From Pseudomonadota bacterium (GTDB taxonomy: Bacteria; Myxococcota_A; Bradymonadia; UBA4248): 36,200 nt of DNA. The translations under genes and the position numbers were made by a program. The notes below the pieces were generated by a model, which saw nothing but the letters and a program-made list of their open reading frames with translations, ran no database searches and had not been told where the DNA came from. Below, one piece after another: positions 1 to 9,038 of this stretch. The stretch is taken from positions 1 through 36,200 of the forward strand of contig JAFUEE010000052.1 of NCBI GenBank assembly GCA_017464085.1. Direction: 5' to 3'. Position 1 is the stretch's first letter. Each line of letters starts with the position of its first letter.

Positions 1-813
1 ATCATCGTCGTCTTCGTCGTCATCATCTTCGTCTTCGTCTTCGTCGTCGTCTTCGGCATCATCATCGTCGTCTTCGTCCTCATCATCGTCGTCTTCATCT
101 CCCTCATATTCCTTGTCCTCATACGCTTCTTCATCGTCATATTCTTCATCGTCTTCTGTTTTGGTATTTTCTTTGGGGACAGAGAGGAAGTCATTGTGAA
201 CCGTGAATATTTGAGAATAATTCTCCTGATCAACAGAGTTTGTTTGTGAGGTGGTGGCTTCAGTTGTTTCGGAAGAGGGGGTATCTGAGGATGCTTGTGA
301 TGCAGCCTTGAGTATGGCCGAGGCAGGTGTCCAGGGCTGTGCGCGTATGATTTCTGCGGGGCCAAGGTTTGGCTGATCATCTGATAAGGGGCTGGATTGA
401 GTTTCTGCTGGTTTGACGCGAACCGGATCCAGAATGTTTATGATTCGCTCAAGATTTTGGTTGAGCTTGTCAAATTGATTTTCGAGCGCCTCGCCAAGCA
501 TGCCGATAGATTTGGCCTGAGAGGCTGAGATTTCCCGTATGGCATATTCTGTATTCGCACTGATGCACTCAGTAAGGTAATAGGTGAGCATTTCAAAATC
601 TTCATTTTTGAAAGCTTTTGCAAAATTTCTAAAAAGTACTGGATGTCGTTCACCATTCTTCCGATTTTTTTGTTTTCCAGTGTAAGCGTTGATGACTTCG
701 TATTCGTCTTCATAGCTGTTGATATCTCCGAGGAGCTGAAAGCAGTAGTTTCTGATATCCCTTGCCTTGGGATTTCTTTTAATACTGGAAATAATTTCAC
801 CGAGTTTAATCAT
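1..813 (-). CDS. Hypothetical protein with long acidic C-terminal tract (partial)
   Basis: An uninterrupted minus-strand frame runs from ATG at 813 to the window edge (271 codons, no stop), so the C-terminus is missing. A strong Shine-Dalgarno GAGGAG lies 9 nt before the ATG. The first ~130 residues look like a folded helical domain (starts MIKLGEIISSIKRNPKARD). Next comes a Ser/Thr/Pro/Ala-rich linker, and then from about residue 215 a stretch made almost only of Asp and Glu. No known family is recognised. The acidic run comes from GAT/GAC/GAA/GAG codons, so at DNA level it is a near-repeat of GAC/GAA triplets that could slip and change length. The promoter upstream supports it being expressed. 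Function unknown; acidic tails often bind basic proteins or metal ions, but that is inference. Confidence 0.8.
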   Translation of the reverse strand, partial: MIKLGEIISSIKRNPKARDIRNYCFQLLGDINSYEDEYEVINAYTGKQKNRKNGERHPVLFRNFAKAFKNEDFEMLTYYLTECISANTEYAIREISASQAKSIGMLGEALENQFDKLNQNLERIINILDPVRVKPAETQSSPLSDDQPNLGPAEIIRAQPWTPASAILKAASQASSDTPSSETTEATTSQTNSVDQENYSQIFTVHNDFLSVPKENTKTEDDEEYDDEEAYEDKEYEGDEDDDDEDEDDDDDAEDDDEDEDEDDDDEDDDD

Positions 814-843
814 TTGTTTGTGCTCCTCTCGCTAGTTATAAAG

Positions 844-864
844 CATCCGCGCTTTACGCGGATG
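844..864. promoter_or_regulatory. Perfect inverted repeat at the predicted transcription start
   Basis: CATCCGCG and CGCGGATG form a perfect 8-bp inverted repeat around a 5-nt loop. It sits directly after the -10 box of the leftward promoter and before the ribosome binding site of the acidic-tail gene. It could be an operator or a 5'-UTR hairpin. It resembles, but does not fully match, the intergenic hairpin family found elsewhere in the window. Confidence 0.45.
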
Positions 865-865
865 A

Positions 866-894
866 ATAATATGAATTGTGCACATCTGCGTCAA
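866..894 (-). promoter_or_regulatory. Sigma-70-like promoter for the acidic-tail gene
   Basis: On the minus strand there is TTGACG (894-889), a 17-nt spacer and TATTAT (871-866), about 50 nt before the ATG at 813. Both boxes match the consensus at five of six positions. The hairpin at 844-864 starts just downstream of the -10 box and would overlap the transcription start. Confidence 0.6.
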
Positions 895-1100
895 TGTGAA
901 AATAAGTATTGTTCATCTGGCATGAGGAGACTGGTACGCGCGGGGCTGTTGGAGTGCAAGTGGTCTGCAGGGAAGTTTGGTCAGCATCCGAGGGAGCGTG
1001 TTTGGATATGGTGGTGTCTGCAATGGTCTGATTTGTTGAACCTAAGTCAGGGATGTGGACAGCTTTGGGCGAATGAGTCATTCGGGAGTGTTTCCAGACG

Positions 1101-1128
1101 TTGCAAGGAAGCATAAAATAATTATATA
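1101..1128 (+). promoter_or_regulatory. Possible promoter for the secreted propeller/barrel gene
   Basis: TTGCAA (1101-1106), a 16-nt spacer and TATATA (1123-1128), about 55 nt before the chosen start at 1184. Each box matches consensus at four of six positions, so support is moderate. The 370-nt divergent region 814-1183 holds this, the leftward promoter and the hairpin; no gene is seen in it. Confidence 0.35.
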
Positions 1129-1183
1129 GAGCATGGCGCCGGTGTGTGCTGGATGCATGCCGTATCTGAGAGAACTTACGGAA

Positions 1184-3571
1184 ATGAAGAAATATCAAGC
1201 AATTGCAGTACTTTTGAGTATGCTGATGTGTGCATCAGCGCATGCAGAGGATGAGTCTGAGGCACATGTGCCGAGCCGGGCGGTGTGGATTGCACCGATG
1301 GATGGGCAGGCCCCGTGGCTGGACGTATCGAAACGGACATTTTCGCCAGTTTTGCCGGAGATTTTGTCGACGGGGGGGGCGTATGCGGTTGTGCGTTTGG
1401 CGGATGGCCGTATGTATGCTGTGGATGCAGACTACAACATTCTCGGTGCGGTTGTGTTACCCGAGGGGACAACCTGGTTTGCAGTAGATGCTGGTGGTCG
1501 CCTCATTGCGTATGCTGGCGGTCACATCTTGGCAGCGAATGGATATGTGGAAGCCGCGAATGCATCTGGTTATGCCGCGATGCTTGATGTGTCGGATGTG
1601 CGTGCGATTGATATGGCAGGCAGCACCTTGGCGTATGGAGATGGGGCTAATCTTTCGATTGTGGATCTGGGCGCTGGAACGGTGAAACGCATTGCGCTGG
1701 CGGATTTTTTTGATGATGCCAAAGTTGAGGCGATGACGCCTGAGGCGGTGGAGAAATCCGGGCAGTCGAAGAAATCGAAGAAGTCAAAGAAACAGGCATC
1801 CGGATCGGAGCAGACGCTGGTTGCGGATGTGCAGGGAATCTGGTGGCGTGCGGATGGCGTAGGCCTTGTGAGTGTCCGCAGCCTTCTGACCGTTCGCACA
1901 TTTGTGACTGCAGACAACGGGCGATCGTGGCGTCAGATGACGGATGTGCCAAGTGGGATACGTCGGAGTTTTGGGTGGATCTGGGATGGTGCAAACCGAG
2001 TGCTGAGCCGTGACGGTCAGCGATTTGTGAAGGTATGTGGGGAGAAGAAGTATTCGCCGGCTGATCGCTGGACGCTTTCGCATGAGCCAGAGGTGGTGCC
2101 GTCGGTATCTGACAAATGGTTAGAGCGGGAATCTCCAGAAGCTGTTCTGGACGATTCGGGCAATGAAGTTTGCGCGGACATGGGATGGCTTCCTGAGGCA
2201 ACGGCTACGCGCGAGCATTCGCTGGCGCTGGATCAGTCTGGGCTTTATGCGCCTGCGTCAGAACCGGGCGGGCTTGAGATGGGGCTGTACAGAATACCGG
2301 AAGGCGGCAAGGCAGTGGGGTGGATTGCAGAGCCCGGTGGGGCGCTCTCGTCGGTCGATTTGCCGGACGGTTGTGAACCGCTTTATGTCGCGGGGGTATC
2401 TGGGCTTGGACTTGCATTTTGCAAGCTGAATGCTGAGGAATTTACAGTTTATACGCGAACGGCGAAGATGCCGTGGATGCCTGAGACAATTCTTCCGATT
2501 GCGCTTTCGGATGATCCCAAGGTGTATATGTCGGAGGACGGGACGCTGATTTTGCGCGGCGCATGTGAAGAGACCCAGCGAGAGGTTCCTGTCATGCCTG
2601 ATGGTGAAGCACTCGCTTCTGGAGGGGATGTGCAGACTGAGATCGTGAAGGAGACGTATTGCCGTGCGGGCGTAAGGCAGCCGGAAGAAGTGGGTATGCC
2701 GAATATCTGGCGTCTTGAGAATATGGGTGCGTCGGCGGATATCGTGCCGCTGACGAATGGCAGGTTTGTTTCGGTGGAGCCTGATGCCGGTGATGCGCGC
2801 AAGCTCGTGCTGAGGACATCGACGCAGACAGAGGTTGTGGCTGAATCATTCGATCCGGAGCCATATCGCGGCCTGGTGAGTACAGCGGGCGGATGTCTGG
2901 CGCTGTATGACGGATCTGAGAGTGTGGATGTGCTTCGTGCCGGTGATGCGCCAGCCTCAGAAGGGGAGGCGGCGGTAACGAATGTGAAGTTGCTGTCGAC
3001 CTCAGGGCATCTGGCGGAGCTCGACTGTGCATCATCGCAGGCGATTGCGGAGTCCGGCAGTGAGACAGCATATCGTTTTGAAGAGCCGGCCGGGGAGGAT
3101 CGCTATGGGCTTCGTGCCAGTGCAGGCGCATTTTTTGCGCTCAAGAATGTGATTACTTGGTTTGCGCGCGTGGAGGGGCTTTTCCCGATTTACAAGGGGC
3201 AGTATGAGGTGAGTGTCGCGTATCGCATCTCGGGGGGGAATGTATCGAGCGCGCTCGGGCATATCGGGATGGCCTCGATACGCTGGCGCTATAATAATTT
3301 CGAGCTGTTCGATTTTGCAGTCGGTGCAGGCATCGGGTATGGGACGATGTGCGGGTACGACAAGAAGCAGGATCCGGCAGCGATGGATGAGGACGATTCG
3401 ACGCTGCCATCGGGGTACAGCAAATGCGGTGTGGCGTCGATGCGCTATGAAATCAGCGGGTTTGCGACATATAAATTCTCTGACAACTGGAAGCTGTTTT
3501 TATCGGCGCATCTGTTGGGCGGGGAGAGCTGGGGCTTCGATCTGGCAGGTGGTCTGGAGGTGAGATTTTGA
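1184..3571 (+). CDS. Secreted beta-propeller-like protein with C-terminal barrel-like region
   Basis: The frame is open from 1133, but ATG at 1184 begins a clear signal peptide (MKKYQAIAVLLSMLMCASAHA), so this start is preferred (795 aa). Residues ~25-630 consist of short beta-rich repeats typical of a propeller or sialidase-like fold. They include one Asp-box-like motif (TADNGRSW), and a short Lys/Ser-rich insert lies near residue 190. The last ~160 residues have alternating hydrophobic strands and end in Phe (GLEVRF), which is typical of an outer-membrane beta-barrel terminus. It probably acts at the cell surface or in the outer membrane; its role is unknown. Two mononucleotide G runs lie inside the gene (G8 at 1372-1379, G7 at 3232-3238). 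It is followed by the PP2C gene on the same strand, separated by about 160 nt with its own possible promoter. Confidence 0.8.
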   Translation: MKKYQAIAVLLSMLMCASAHAEDESEAHVPSRAVWIAPMDGQAPWLDVSKRTFSPVLPEILSTGGAYAVVRLADGRMYAVDADYNILGAVVLPEGTTWFAVDAGGRLIAYAGGHILAANGYVEAANASGYAAMLDVSDVRAIDMAGSTLAYGDGANLSIVDLGAGTVKRIALADFFDDAKVEAMTPEAVEKSGQSKKSKKSKKQASGSEQTLVADVQGIWWRADGVGLVSVRSLLTVRTFVTADNGRSWRQMTDVPSGIRRSFGWIWDGANRVLSRDGQRFVKVCGEKKYSPADRWTLSHEPEVVPSVSDKWLERESPEAVLDDSGNEVCADMGWLPEATATREHSLALDQSGLYAPASEPGGLEMGLYRIPEGGKAVGWIAEPGGALSSVDLPDGCEPLYVAGVSGLGLAFCKLNAEEFTVYTRTAKMPWMPETILPIALSDDPKVYMSEDGTLILRGACEETQREVPVMPDGEALASGGDVQTEIVKETYCRAGVRQPEEVGMPNIWRLENMGASADIVPLTNGRFVSVEPDAGDARKLVLRTSTQTEVVAESFDPEPYRGLVSTAGGCLALYDGSESVDVLRAGDAPASEGEAAVTNVKLLSTSGHLAELDCASSQAIAESGSETAYRFEEPAGEDRYGLRASAGAFFALKNVITWFARVEGLFPIYKGQYEVSVAYRISGGNVSSALGHIGMASIRWRYNNFELFDFAVGAGIGYGTMCGYDKKQDPAAMDEDDSTLPSGYSKCGVASMRYEISGFATYKFSDNWKLFLSAHLLGGESWGFDLAGGLEVRF

Positions 3572-3629
3572 ACTTGATGTGTGCGCATGTGTGCATGATG
3601 CATATCGTGCAGTGCGAAAAGTTCATATT

Positions 3630-3659
3630 TTGACAACTCAATAGGCTTGTGTTTATGAG
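3630..3659 (+). promoter_or_regulatory. Possible promoter for the PP2C gene
   Basis: A perfect TTGACA at 3630-3635 is followed after 18 nt by TATGAG (3654-3659), a weak -10. It lies about 75 nt before the PP2C start. Similar TTGACA plus TATGA-type pairs occur before the 11361 lipoprotein gene, which lends some support. Confidence 0.35.
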
Positions 3660-3732
3660 TTATAGATGGCAAAATCAGCAGAGTGATCTGGCTATGCCAA
3701 AGTAGAGTGCTCGTGGAACAGGAGTGGGATTT

Positions 3733-4509
3733 ATGCGGTTAAAATGTGCAGGACTAACAGATACGGGAATGGTTCGTGATCACAATGAGGATAGTTTCCT
3801 CGTGTCGCAGAAGGAGTCATTTGTCGTAGTAGCGGACGGGATGGGAGGTCATCAGTCTGGAGAAGTGGCATCCCGGATGGCGATTACGGAAATCAGTGAC
3901 TATTATGCGCAGACGCAGTCGCAGACGGAGCCGATCGATCTTCCTCTGTGGCCTGCTGGCAAGCGCAAGCCGAAGAGCCGTGAGGAGCGTCGTTTGATTG
4001 CGGCGATTACGCGCGCGAATTCCGAGATTAACAAGGCGTCTCTTGAGAATCCCAAATACAGCGGCATGGGCACGACTTGTGTGGGTGCCTATTTTGTGGA
4101 AGAAGGCGTGATTATCGCGCATGTGGGGGATTCACGTTGTTATCGTCTCCGTGATGGGGAACTCAAGCAGATGACAGAAGACCACTCGCTTGCGAACGAG
4201 TACATTCGTTCGAAGATATTGAAGCCTGAGGAGCTAGCGAGTTTTCCGTACAAGAATGTGATCACGCGAGCGGTGGGGCTTTCAGACTGCGTGGAAGTCG
4301 AGACGAATTTTTTCGAGCACAAGGACGGCGATATTTATCTGCTTTGTTCGGATGGTCTGAGCGATCCTGTTCACGAGGATCAGATGCGAGAGATTTTGAT
4401 GAAGTATGCGGACGATCTTCCGCGTGCCTGTCGCGAGCTGATCATAGCGGCCAACACGAATGGCGGCCCGGATAATGTGACAGCGCTTTTGGCGAAGACT
4501 GTATATTGA
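3733..4509 (+). CDS. PP2C-family protein serine/threonine phosphatase
   Basis: This is a 258-aa single-domain PPM/PP2C phosphatase, like bacterial Stp/PrpC. It would remove phosphate from Ser/Thr residues placed by Hanks-type kinases, using two metal ions. Motifs appear in the usual order: DHNED (16-20), DGMGGH (35-40), GMGTT, GDSR, TEDHSL, LCSDGL and GGPDNVT near the C-terminus. All metal-binding Asp residues appear present. The length is typical and there is no membrane segment, so it should be cytosolic. ATG at 3733 is preferred because AGGAG lies 8 nt upstream; a GTG at 3724 in frame is an alternative. No kinase gene is in the window. The next gene on the same strand encodes a large STAND/TPR-like protein whose long Ser-rich N-terminus is a possible substrate; that is inference. 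Confidence 0.95.
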   Translation: MRLKCAGLTDTGMVRDHNEDSFLVSQKESFVVVADGMGGHQSGEVASRMAITEISDYYAQTQSQTEPIDLPLWPAGKRKPKSREERRLIAAITRANSEINKASLENPKYSGMGTTCVGAYFVEEGVIIAHVGDSRCYRLRDGELKQMTEDHSLANEYIRSKILKPEELASFPYKNVITRAVGLSDCVEVETNFFEHKDGDIYLLCSDGLSDPVHEDQMREILMKYADDLPRACRELIIAANTNGGPDNVTALLAKTVY

Positions 4510-4678
4510 GTTTGTTGAGTGATGTTGCGAGTAAGCGGCGAGCCATTCAGTTCGTCTGCTTCGCGAGCACAGTCTGACCGTGAGGGTATTCAGTGGCAGG
4601 CCGGGCGTCTGTCTTTTGAGCGTTTGGCGCAATCCAGTATCTGATTTTCAGTACTCTTGACCGGAATGGGGATTTGAA

Positions 4679-7600
4679 GTGACGAAAAACAAACACGCCA
4701 GTGAAAAAAGAAAGACTCAGGCTGACAGGCGTGTCTTCTCAGAGGAGTCCGATCAGGAGATGAAATCCCTTTGGGAATCGATATCCGCTTCGGACAATCC
4801 ATCACTTTCAGGTCTGTCTGATTCGCTTGATGATGAGTGGTTGATTGATCAGGACGTGCCCGGGGAGAAGACGAGTTTTATCAGTGCTGCGGCGTTTTTA
4901 GAGGATGATATTCAGGGGCAGACTCAAACGCTTTCAGAAAAGGTGCAGGGTCTGAAGCAGACGGCGGGTCTGAGCGGTCTTGGGGATGAAACTCGGAGCG
5001 CAGTGCCGTCTCGCAAGGGCGGTTCGGGGGAGACGTTTCTAGGGATGCAGCGCGCGAATGCCGATGTGCCATCGCAGCAGGTGAAGCCGGGCGGAACGTC
5101 GGAGCCTAAAACGCCGCCAGCGTTGCCGCGTTCGAGCGAGAAGAAGCAGGGCGGCCGGCCTGTGGGTGTGCCTGGTGCGAGAAGTGAGATGGCCGGTTCA
5201 GCAATGCCTGCATCGGTGCCGGCGGGCAAATCGGTTGTCAAGCCAGCGTCCGAAGTCAAGGGCCGGCGGACAGTACTGGAGATTCCCGTTACCGCAATCG
5301 AGGATGTGAAAGCTGCGGATACGGTGTCTCAGGCCCGGCTCACGCTTGTCGAAGTTCCGCTGTCTCAGATTGAGGAAGCGGTCTCGCAGCCCAAGAAAAC
5401 GGATGTAGAGCTTCCGATCATGTGTGACGAAGAGACTTGCATCGGTATTCCGCAGCAGCTTGCAGCTGATGTGGAGAAAGCAGGTCTGTCAGAAGCGAGC
5501 GTGGAGAAGGTTCTCAGGACGGCGACTGATATTCAGGCGATGGGACTTCCTGAGGATGCGTATGAGAGTTCGCCAGCGGCACCAGGGATGCAGGATGAGG
5601 AAACATCGACATCTGGGGCTGTGAGCCGCCAGCCGTCTTCTCCGGGGGCGTTTTCTGCAAAAGCGTCAACGCCGGGCACGGCGTCGTCAAAGTCTGTGCC
5701 GTCGAGTGACCGCCAGGTGAAAACAGATGCGGTTGTGAAGCATTTTGACGGGACGAATGAGATCTATGTCCAGTCGAAAGCGTTTGATTCGCTTCGCGAG
5801 GATGCAGAGGCGCAGTCTTCTGAAAGCAGGTCGGAACGTCCGGCAAAGCCGCCCCGTTCGCCAATCAGTGTCTCTTCGGCGGGCCGAGTCCCCGATGAGT
5901 CGAATGCGTTCGGTATTATCAGCTCGGGCGTTCTCCCCATTGTGGATATCGACAAATCATTTGATTCGCCTTGTCTGGATCTCGGTGATGAGAATAGCAT
6001 CGAGGTGACGGATGTGGATCATGTGGCGGTCTCGGATGCATCCAGTGTTCGCGGCGTATTCAAGGTCGCTGAGGATAGCGGGCGCATTTCAGTGAGCCCG
6101 AAGCTTGCACAGGGGGCGCGTGACGCGAAGCCCAGGGGCAAGGATTCTGAGGATAGCATAGAAGTGGGGGCGCAGCCGTCCAGCCATGCAGAAATGACTG
6201 GAGAGGTGTTTGTCTCAAAGATACGTCTGTCGCAGCCATCCCTGATTGCGATGTCTAAAAATGGCAATTCGCTCGTCACCGGAGAGGGCGGAGCGCCGCT
6301 TGTGACACGGAAGTCTGGATATGGACTGCCCGATGTGAAATCAGCGAAAGCGGCGGTGTCCCTGCATCCGGAAGATAGCGCGGCCGCGTCAGGCGCGTCT
6401 TCGTGCGTTCAGTTTGCAATCGATCATTTGTTCAATGCGCAGCTGACGACCATGCTCCATCAGGATGTGGGGGAAATCGGGATCGGCAAGGATCTGGAAA
6501 CGATGTTCGGGTATTTTGCCGAAATCGGATCGCTTTCCAATCCTCGTGTGCTGATGCTGAATTCGGAATGCAGTTTTACGAGATTGCGTCTCGTGCGGGC
6601 ATTTCTGGAGCGCTGTGCGGAAGGGCTGACCGGATTTTCTTGCTATACGACAGCTCAGTCGAACGACAAGAATAATTATGATTTTGTGACATCGCTTCTG
6701 TCTAGCCGTATCGGCTGTTTTCCCAGCGCGCCGGAACAGGTGCGGCTTGACTGTATCGTTCATGCTGGGGAGACGATCTTATCGAAGAGCGACCAGCGCT
6801 GGGGATGTGATATCCTTTTCAACCGGTTCGGCCTTGTGAAGCACATCTCGGCGCATAAGGAGATTAACAATCTCAAGGCGCGGACGGACCCGAATTCGCT
6901 TGAGCTCCTGTTGAATTTGATTGTTGCGGATGCTTCGCGCGGTCCAGTCGTGATCGCGGTGTCGGAGGAGTTTTCATCCCTCAACCATGCATGGCGTGAT
7001 ATTCTCCGCCAGATTCAGGTTCTGAAGACATCGAATGTGTTTATCGTCGTGATGCCGCAGATCGACGAGAGTCCCGAATTGTTGGGATCGATCAGCATGA
7101 AGTGTTCGCCGCTTCAGCGGGAGGATGTCCGCAGGATCTGTGAATTCGTGCTTGCCTCCTGCCAGTTTCCGGCGTCCGTTCTGGACAAGATCACGGATAA
7201 ATGTGGGGTGACCTGGAGCCGTATCCGCCGCGTGCTCGGATTTTTGCGCGAGCGCAGCCTGCTTGCGCCGCAGCGGGATACCAGCCGTATCGAGAATGCG
7301 CTCGACGCCCTTTCGGATGACGAGTCGGAGCTTGAAAAGGCTTATTATCTTTCGTTCCCGAAGGAGCATCGCCGATTTTTGCGGCTTGTGAGCCTTCTAG
7401 GGAATGGCTTTTATCTCTGGGAGGTGGCGCGCGTGTTCTCGCTAGAAGCGCTGCCGGATGAGGTGCCGTGGTTTAAGGACAAGCGCCGTGAGTGGTGCTT
7501 GAATATCGCGTCCGCGCTCAAGCGCACGGGGGAGCTTGTCTTTCTGTCGGAGGATCAGGAGCTGGGTCCGCGCTATCTTCTCGCGGATATGTCGTGTTTT

Positions 7601-8950
7601 CGCCGCATGCTCCTGCTGTCGGATGAGGCGCGCACGCGCATGCTCTGCGGCGCGTATGCACATCTTCTGGAACGCCGTCATGCGCCGGATCACGAAGTGG
7701 CGCACGCATTCGAGGGGGCGCAGCTCTGGGCGGATGCCGCTCGCCATTGGCTGAATATCGCCAACAGCCTCGGGCGCGCATTTTATAACCGTTCCGCATA
7801 CGCGCTCCTGAAACACTGCCTGACGTTTATCACGCCGATGCACGAGACGCTGTATGCATCGATGATGCTTGCCTGTATTGAGCAGGCGACGCGTCTCGGG
7901 GACTACGGCGATGTGTGCACGTATGCGACGATGCTGACACGAGTGGGCTATCTGCTCGACGACCAGGTGTGTTCCAGCCGCGCCTATATCCACTATGCGA
8001 ATGCGCTTCGTCTTCAGGGGAATTTTGCAGCGGCGCGTGAGACGTTGCTCAATGCGATTCAGCTTTCGGAAAAGATCAAGAACGAGCAGCTCATCGCACT
8101 GGCATATCACGCGCTTGCGGAACTCGTTCTGGATGCTGGGGAGAAAGGCTGTCTTGTCAATGCGCTTCGCTACGCCGAGAAGTCGCTTGAGATTCATCGC
8201 CGGATGAATGATATCGAGAAACTTGCGGAAACGCAGACGCTGTGCGCGCGCATCTATCTGATGCGTGGGGAGCCTGAGCGCGCGAAGCAGTCCGCGACGG
8301 AAGCCTATCATGCGCTGACCGTATCCGGGCGTTGGTTCGATACGCCGAATCCGTTCATCACGCTTGCGGAATGCGCGACAGAGCTTGGGGAGCCGCTTCC
8401 GTTTGACAATATCGAGCGCGGGCTCGATATCGCGGACAAGACTGGCAATATCGCGCAGCAGTTTGCGCTGATCCAGACGCGCGTGCGCCTGATGCTGAAC
8501 ACGCTTCAGCGGCAGGCTGTCCGCGACGACCTTGACCAGATGGCGCTCCTGCTGGCCAAATGGCCGCTGCTGCCGTGGCAGACACAGTACTATCTGATGC
8601 TCGCGCAGTTTGATTTCAGCCGCAAGAATTTTATGAAGACGACGAAGTCGCTCAAGCTCTTCTTCACGTATGCGGCAAAACTCGGGAGTTCATATCTGCT
8701 GAGCATAGGGTATGCGCTGTCGGCGGAGCTGAATTTTGAGGTCTATAAGCGGAATCTCGGCAAGATATCGCTCGAAAAGACAGACAAGCTCTATAACAAC
8801 GCGACGGCGATTTTTGAATCGGTCGGCGCCTGGCATAAAGTTGCCGAGACGCTTCGTGCGTATGCGGGATTTTTGGAGTATACGAAACGGGGGGATGAAG
8901 CGCGGAATGCACGGATTCGTGCGGACAAGGTCGATCCTTACTGCCATTAG
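4679..8950 (+). CDS. Large protein: disordered N-terminus, degenerate STAND-like ATPase region, TPR array
   Basis: 1423 aa from a GTG start at 4679 (GGGGA about 7 nt upstream); an ATG about 27 codons in is an alternative. Residues 1-~570 are Ser/Ala/Pro/Glu-rich and look disordered. Within them a motif is repeated three times near residues 200, 224 and 241 (LEIPVTAIED, VEVPLSQIEE, VELPIMCDEE). Residues ~580-900 have the layout of the AAA_16/STAND ATPase module seen in large signalling ATPases. However, the expected P-loop near residue 625 reads MLNSECSFTRLRLV, without GxxxxGK[ST], and the Walker B position reads VVIAVSEEFSSLNHAW. Residues ~1000-1400 are helical TPR-like repeats (for example ALRLQGNFAAARETLLNAI). 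It is probably a cytosolic scaffold or sensor that no longer hydrolyses ATP. Family assignment rests on overall pattern, not a clean motif. Confidence 0.8.
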   Translation: MTKNKHASEKRKTQADRRVFSEESDQEMKSLWESISASDNPSLSGLSDSLDDEWLIDQDVPGEKTSFISAAAFLEDDIQGQTQTLSEKVQGLKQTAGLSGLGDETRSAVPSRKGGSGETFLGMQRANADVPSQQVKPGGTSEPKTPPALPRSSEKKQGGRPVGVPGARSEMAGSAMPASVPAGKSVVKPASEVKGRRTVLEIPVTAIEDVKAADTVSQARLTLVEVPLSQIEEAVSQPKKTDVELPIMCDEETCIGIPQQLAADVEKAGLSEASVEKVLRTATDIQAMGLPEDAYESSPAAPGMQDEETSTSGAVSRQPSSPGAFSAKASTPGTASSKSVPSSDRQVKTDAVVKHFDGTNEIYVQSKAFDSLREDAEAQSSESRSERPAKPPRSPISVSSAGRVPDESNAFGIISSGVLPIVDIDKSFDSPCLDLGDENSIEVTDVDHVAVSDASSVRGVFKVAEDSGRISVSPKLAQGARDAKPRGKDSEDSIEVGAQPSSHAEMTGEVFVSKIRLSQPSLIAMSKNGNSLVTGEGGAPLVTRKSGYGLPDVKSAKAAVSLHPEDSAAASGASSCVQFAIDHLFNAQLTTMLHQDVGEIGIGKDLETMFGYFAEIGSLSNPRVLMLNSECSFTRLRLVRAFLERCAEGLTGFSCYTTAQSNDKNNYDFVTSLLSSRIGCFPSAPEQVRLDCIVHAGETILSKSDQRWGCDILFNRFGLVKHISAHKEINNLKARTDPNSLELLLNLIVADASRGPVVIAVSEEFSSLNHAWRDILRQIQVLKTSNVFIVVMPQIDESPELLGSISMKCSPLQREDVRRICEFVLASCQFPASVLDKITDKCGVTWSRIRRVLGFLRERSLLAPQRDTSRIENALDALSDDESELEKAYYLSFPKEHRRFLRLVSLLGNGFYLWEVARVFSLEALPDEVPWFKDKRREWCLNIASALKRTGELVFLSEDQELGPRYLLADMSCFRRMLLLSDEARTRMLCGAYAHLLERRHAPDHEVAHAFEGAQLWADAARHWLNIANSLGRAFYNRSAYALLKHCLTFITPMHETLYASMMLACIEQATRLGDYGDVCTYATMLTRVGYLLDDQVCSSRAYIHYANALRLQGNFAAARETLLNAIQLSEKIKNEQLIALAYHALAELVLDAGEKGCLVNALRYAEKSLEIHRRMNDIEKLAETQTLCARIYLMRGEPERAKQSATEAYHALTVSGRWFDTPNPFITLAECATELGEPLPFDNIERGLDIADKTGNIAQQFALIQTRVRLMLNTLQRQAVRDDLDQMALLLAKWPLLPWQTQYYLMLAQFDFSRKNFMKTTKSLKLFFTYAAKLGSSYLLSIGYALSAELNFEVYKRNLGKISLEKTDKLYNNATAIFESVGAWHKVAETLRAYAGFLEYTKRGDEARNARIRADKVDPYCH

Positions 8951-8977
8951 CGGAAGTTTGGCGCGCCCTTGAGGCCG

Positions 8978-9000
8978 GCTGCCTGTCCGGGGCAGGCGGC
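8978..9000 (+). terminator. Hairpin after the STAND/TPR gene, possible terminator
   Basis: GCTGCCTG and CAGGCGGC pair with one G-T wobble around a 7-nt loop, 28 nt after the stop codon. A loosely T-rich stretch (TGATTTTTAGG) follows about 7 nt later, so this is a weak terminator at best. Confidence 0.35.
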
Positions 9001-9038
9001 TTGATGTGATTTTTAGGTTCCATTAGGAGCTGTGACGT

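Noticed and set aside
438..800. Minus-strand frame of 120 codons
   Set aside because: It overlaps the well-supported acidic-tail gene in another frame of the same strand and has no ribosome binding site.
7442..8311. Long minus-strand frame (289 codons) opposite the STAND/TPR gene
   Set aside because: Arg/His-rich composition and no family resemblance; it is the antisense shadow of a GC-biased gene.
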